Below are positions 63,387 to 64,000 of a stretch of DNA of 64,000 bases, piece after piece. The stretch's first letter is position 1. The number at the start of each line of letters is the position of its first letter. Under the pieces are notes generated by a model. That model searched no databases. It saw nothing but the letters and a program-made list of their open reading frames with translations, and was not told the origin of the DNA. The DNA comes from Agriotes lineatus (lineage: Eukaryota; Arthropoda; Insecta; Coleoptera; Elateridae): assembly GCA_940337035.1 (NCBI GenBank), contig CALNHX010001036.1, positions 124,001-188,000 of the forward strand. The letters are read 5' to 3'. Both the position numbers and the translations under genes were made by a program.

Positions 63387-63509
63387 ATGAGAAATGATAA
63401 TTTTAAGTTTGTGCATATTAATGCATGTTCGATAAATAGAATTGACGTTGTACATAGTTCTGAATATTATTTGTTTAGTTATTTTCCAAATGTACATAGT
63501 GTTGAATAA
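63387..63509 (+). pseudogene. ORF2 start of the L1-type element, internally deleted
   Basis: ATG 63387 opens MRNDNFKFVHINACSINRID, the first motif of an AP endonuclease ('F..iN..Si....'). After about 25 codons the sequence turns into an unrelated frame that stops at 63507-63509 (TAA), overlapping an AATAAATG. The rest of ORF2, including RT, is absent. About 460 bp (62930-63386) separate it from ORF1, long for a non-LTR inter-ORF region. Confidence 0.5.
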
Positions 63510-64000
63510 ATGTAATTTTTGTTATTTGGTATTCCTTAAATTAGTCAAGGTATAAGTAAATAGAACCTGGACCCAATAAGAGTTATCCACTTATTTGGAT
63601 CAAAGTTAATTAATGCTATTATTAAATAAAAATACAAGGAAGCGTTGCATCTCTGGACAAAGTTTGCTGTCGCTGTGATCAATATTTGTCGAAGCTACTA
63701 AAAAATATCCCAGGTCAGAGCATATACAAAGATTGTGTCGAGAAGCAAGCCCCTACAGCGCCACACTTATTGTAGTCGCCCGAAATATCGAAAGTTCTAG
63801 CAGCTCACTATGCATTACCATGACTGTACAAGGGTTAATGGTGCTCCATGTATGTGGAGTTAACAAGTTAAAGCTGCACGAAACCGAATGCTCATATCGC
63901 ATGAAGGAATACCCTATAAATTTACATTTGTCGTGCAACTGAAAAGGCACCATTACACACATATATCAGTATTATCGAGAGGATCGCTCCGAGTTGTCCC
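63510..64000. other. No gene recognised at the right edge
   Basis: Two short frames on opposite strands (63733-63942 plus, 63753-63962 minus) cover a GC-richer patch; neither shows a motif. Confidence 0.4.

Overview
This is a window of eukaryotic nuclear DNA, almost certainly from an insect; I cannot fix the order from sequence alone. The evidence is AT-rich sequence, GT-AG introns of about 50-75 bp in the few host-like gene fragments, and a dense, mostly decayed load of arthropod-type transposable elements: RTE, jockey, R1/LOA-like and L1-type non-LTR elements, Ty3/gypsy and BEL/Pao LTR elements, Penelope-like, Tc1/mariner/IS630, pogo-like and hAT DNA elements, and tRNA-derived SINEs. I see no prokaryotic operons, CRISPR, rRNA or functional tRNA genes.

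Layout. 1-14180: end of an IS630-type transposase, a non-LTR endonuclease remnant split by a Tc1-like and a hAT-like element, a minus-strand reverse transcriptase (RT) remnant split by a pogo-like element, a decayed jockey copy, a large RTE element (8578-11402, minus), a dead Tc1-like transposase, and ORF1/ORF2 pieces of an L1-type element. 14468-15327: an 860-bp element with about 265-bp terminal inverted repeats. 15770-18547: RTE RT fragment, then a 3'-truncated Ty3/gypsy element. 18549-24223: three copies of a pseudogene rich in 'DLTDVEGVK..TPK' repeats (possibly Ki-67-like). 26050-34376: mariner-like, RTE, BEL/Pao gag, hAT MITE, Penelope and non-LTR remnants. 34612-36796: the best-preserved DNA transposon, a TA-flanked IS630/Tc1-type element whose transposase has a very long spacing (81 residues) between its second and third catalytic residues and a single in-frame stop. 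36797-39660: no recognised gene.

39672-48180: an L1-type ORF1, a 34-bp perfect palindrome, a SINE split by a short-LTR non-autonomous retrotransposon, a possible Pol II promoter, and a mariner sitting inside a non-LTR endonuclease. 48205-52880: two jockey copies abutting each other. 53357-58338: a small host-like island with CCCH and C2H2 zinc-finger fragments, a 90-bp hAT MITE, a SINE, and an intron-containing gamma-glutamylcyclotransferase pseudogene. 58345-62030: a degraded R1/LOA-like element. 62294-63509: an L1-type element with an intact ORF1 and a largely deleted ORF2.

Very few open frames are intact: the RTE RT (488 aa) and the L1-type ORF1 (211 aa) are the clearest. The main interest is in target-site duplications and terminal repeats that define element boundaries, nested insertions that give relative ages, and the captured or duplicated host gene pieces. 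All family assignments come from reading motifs by eye; no database search was run.
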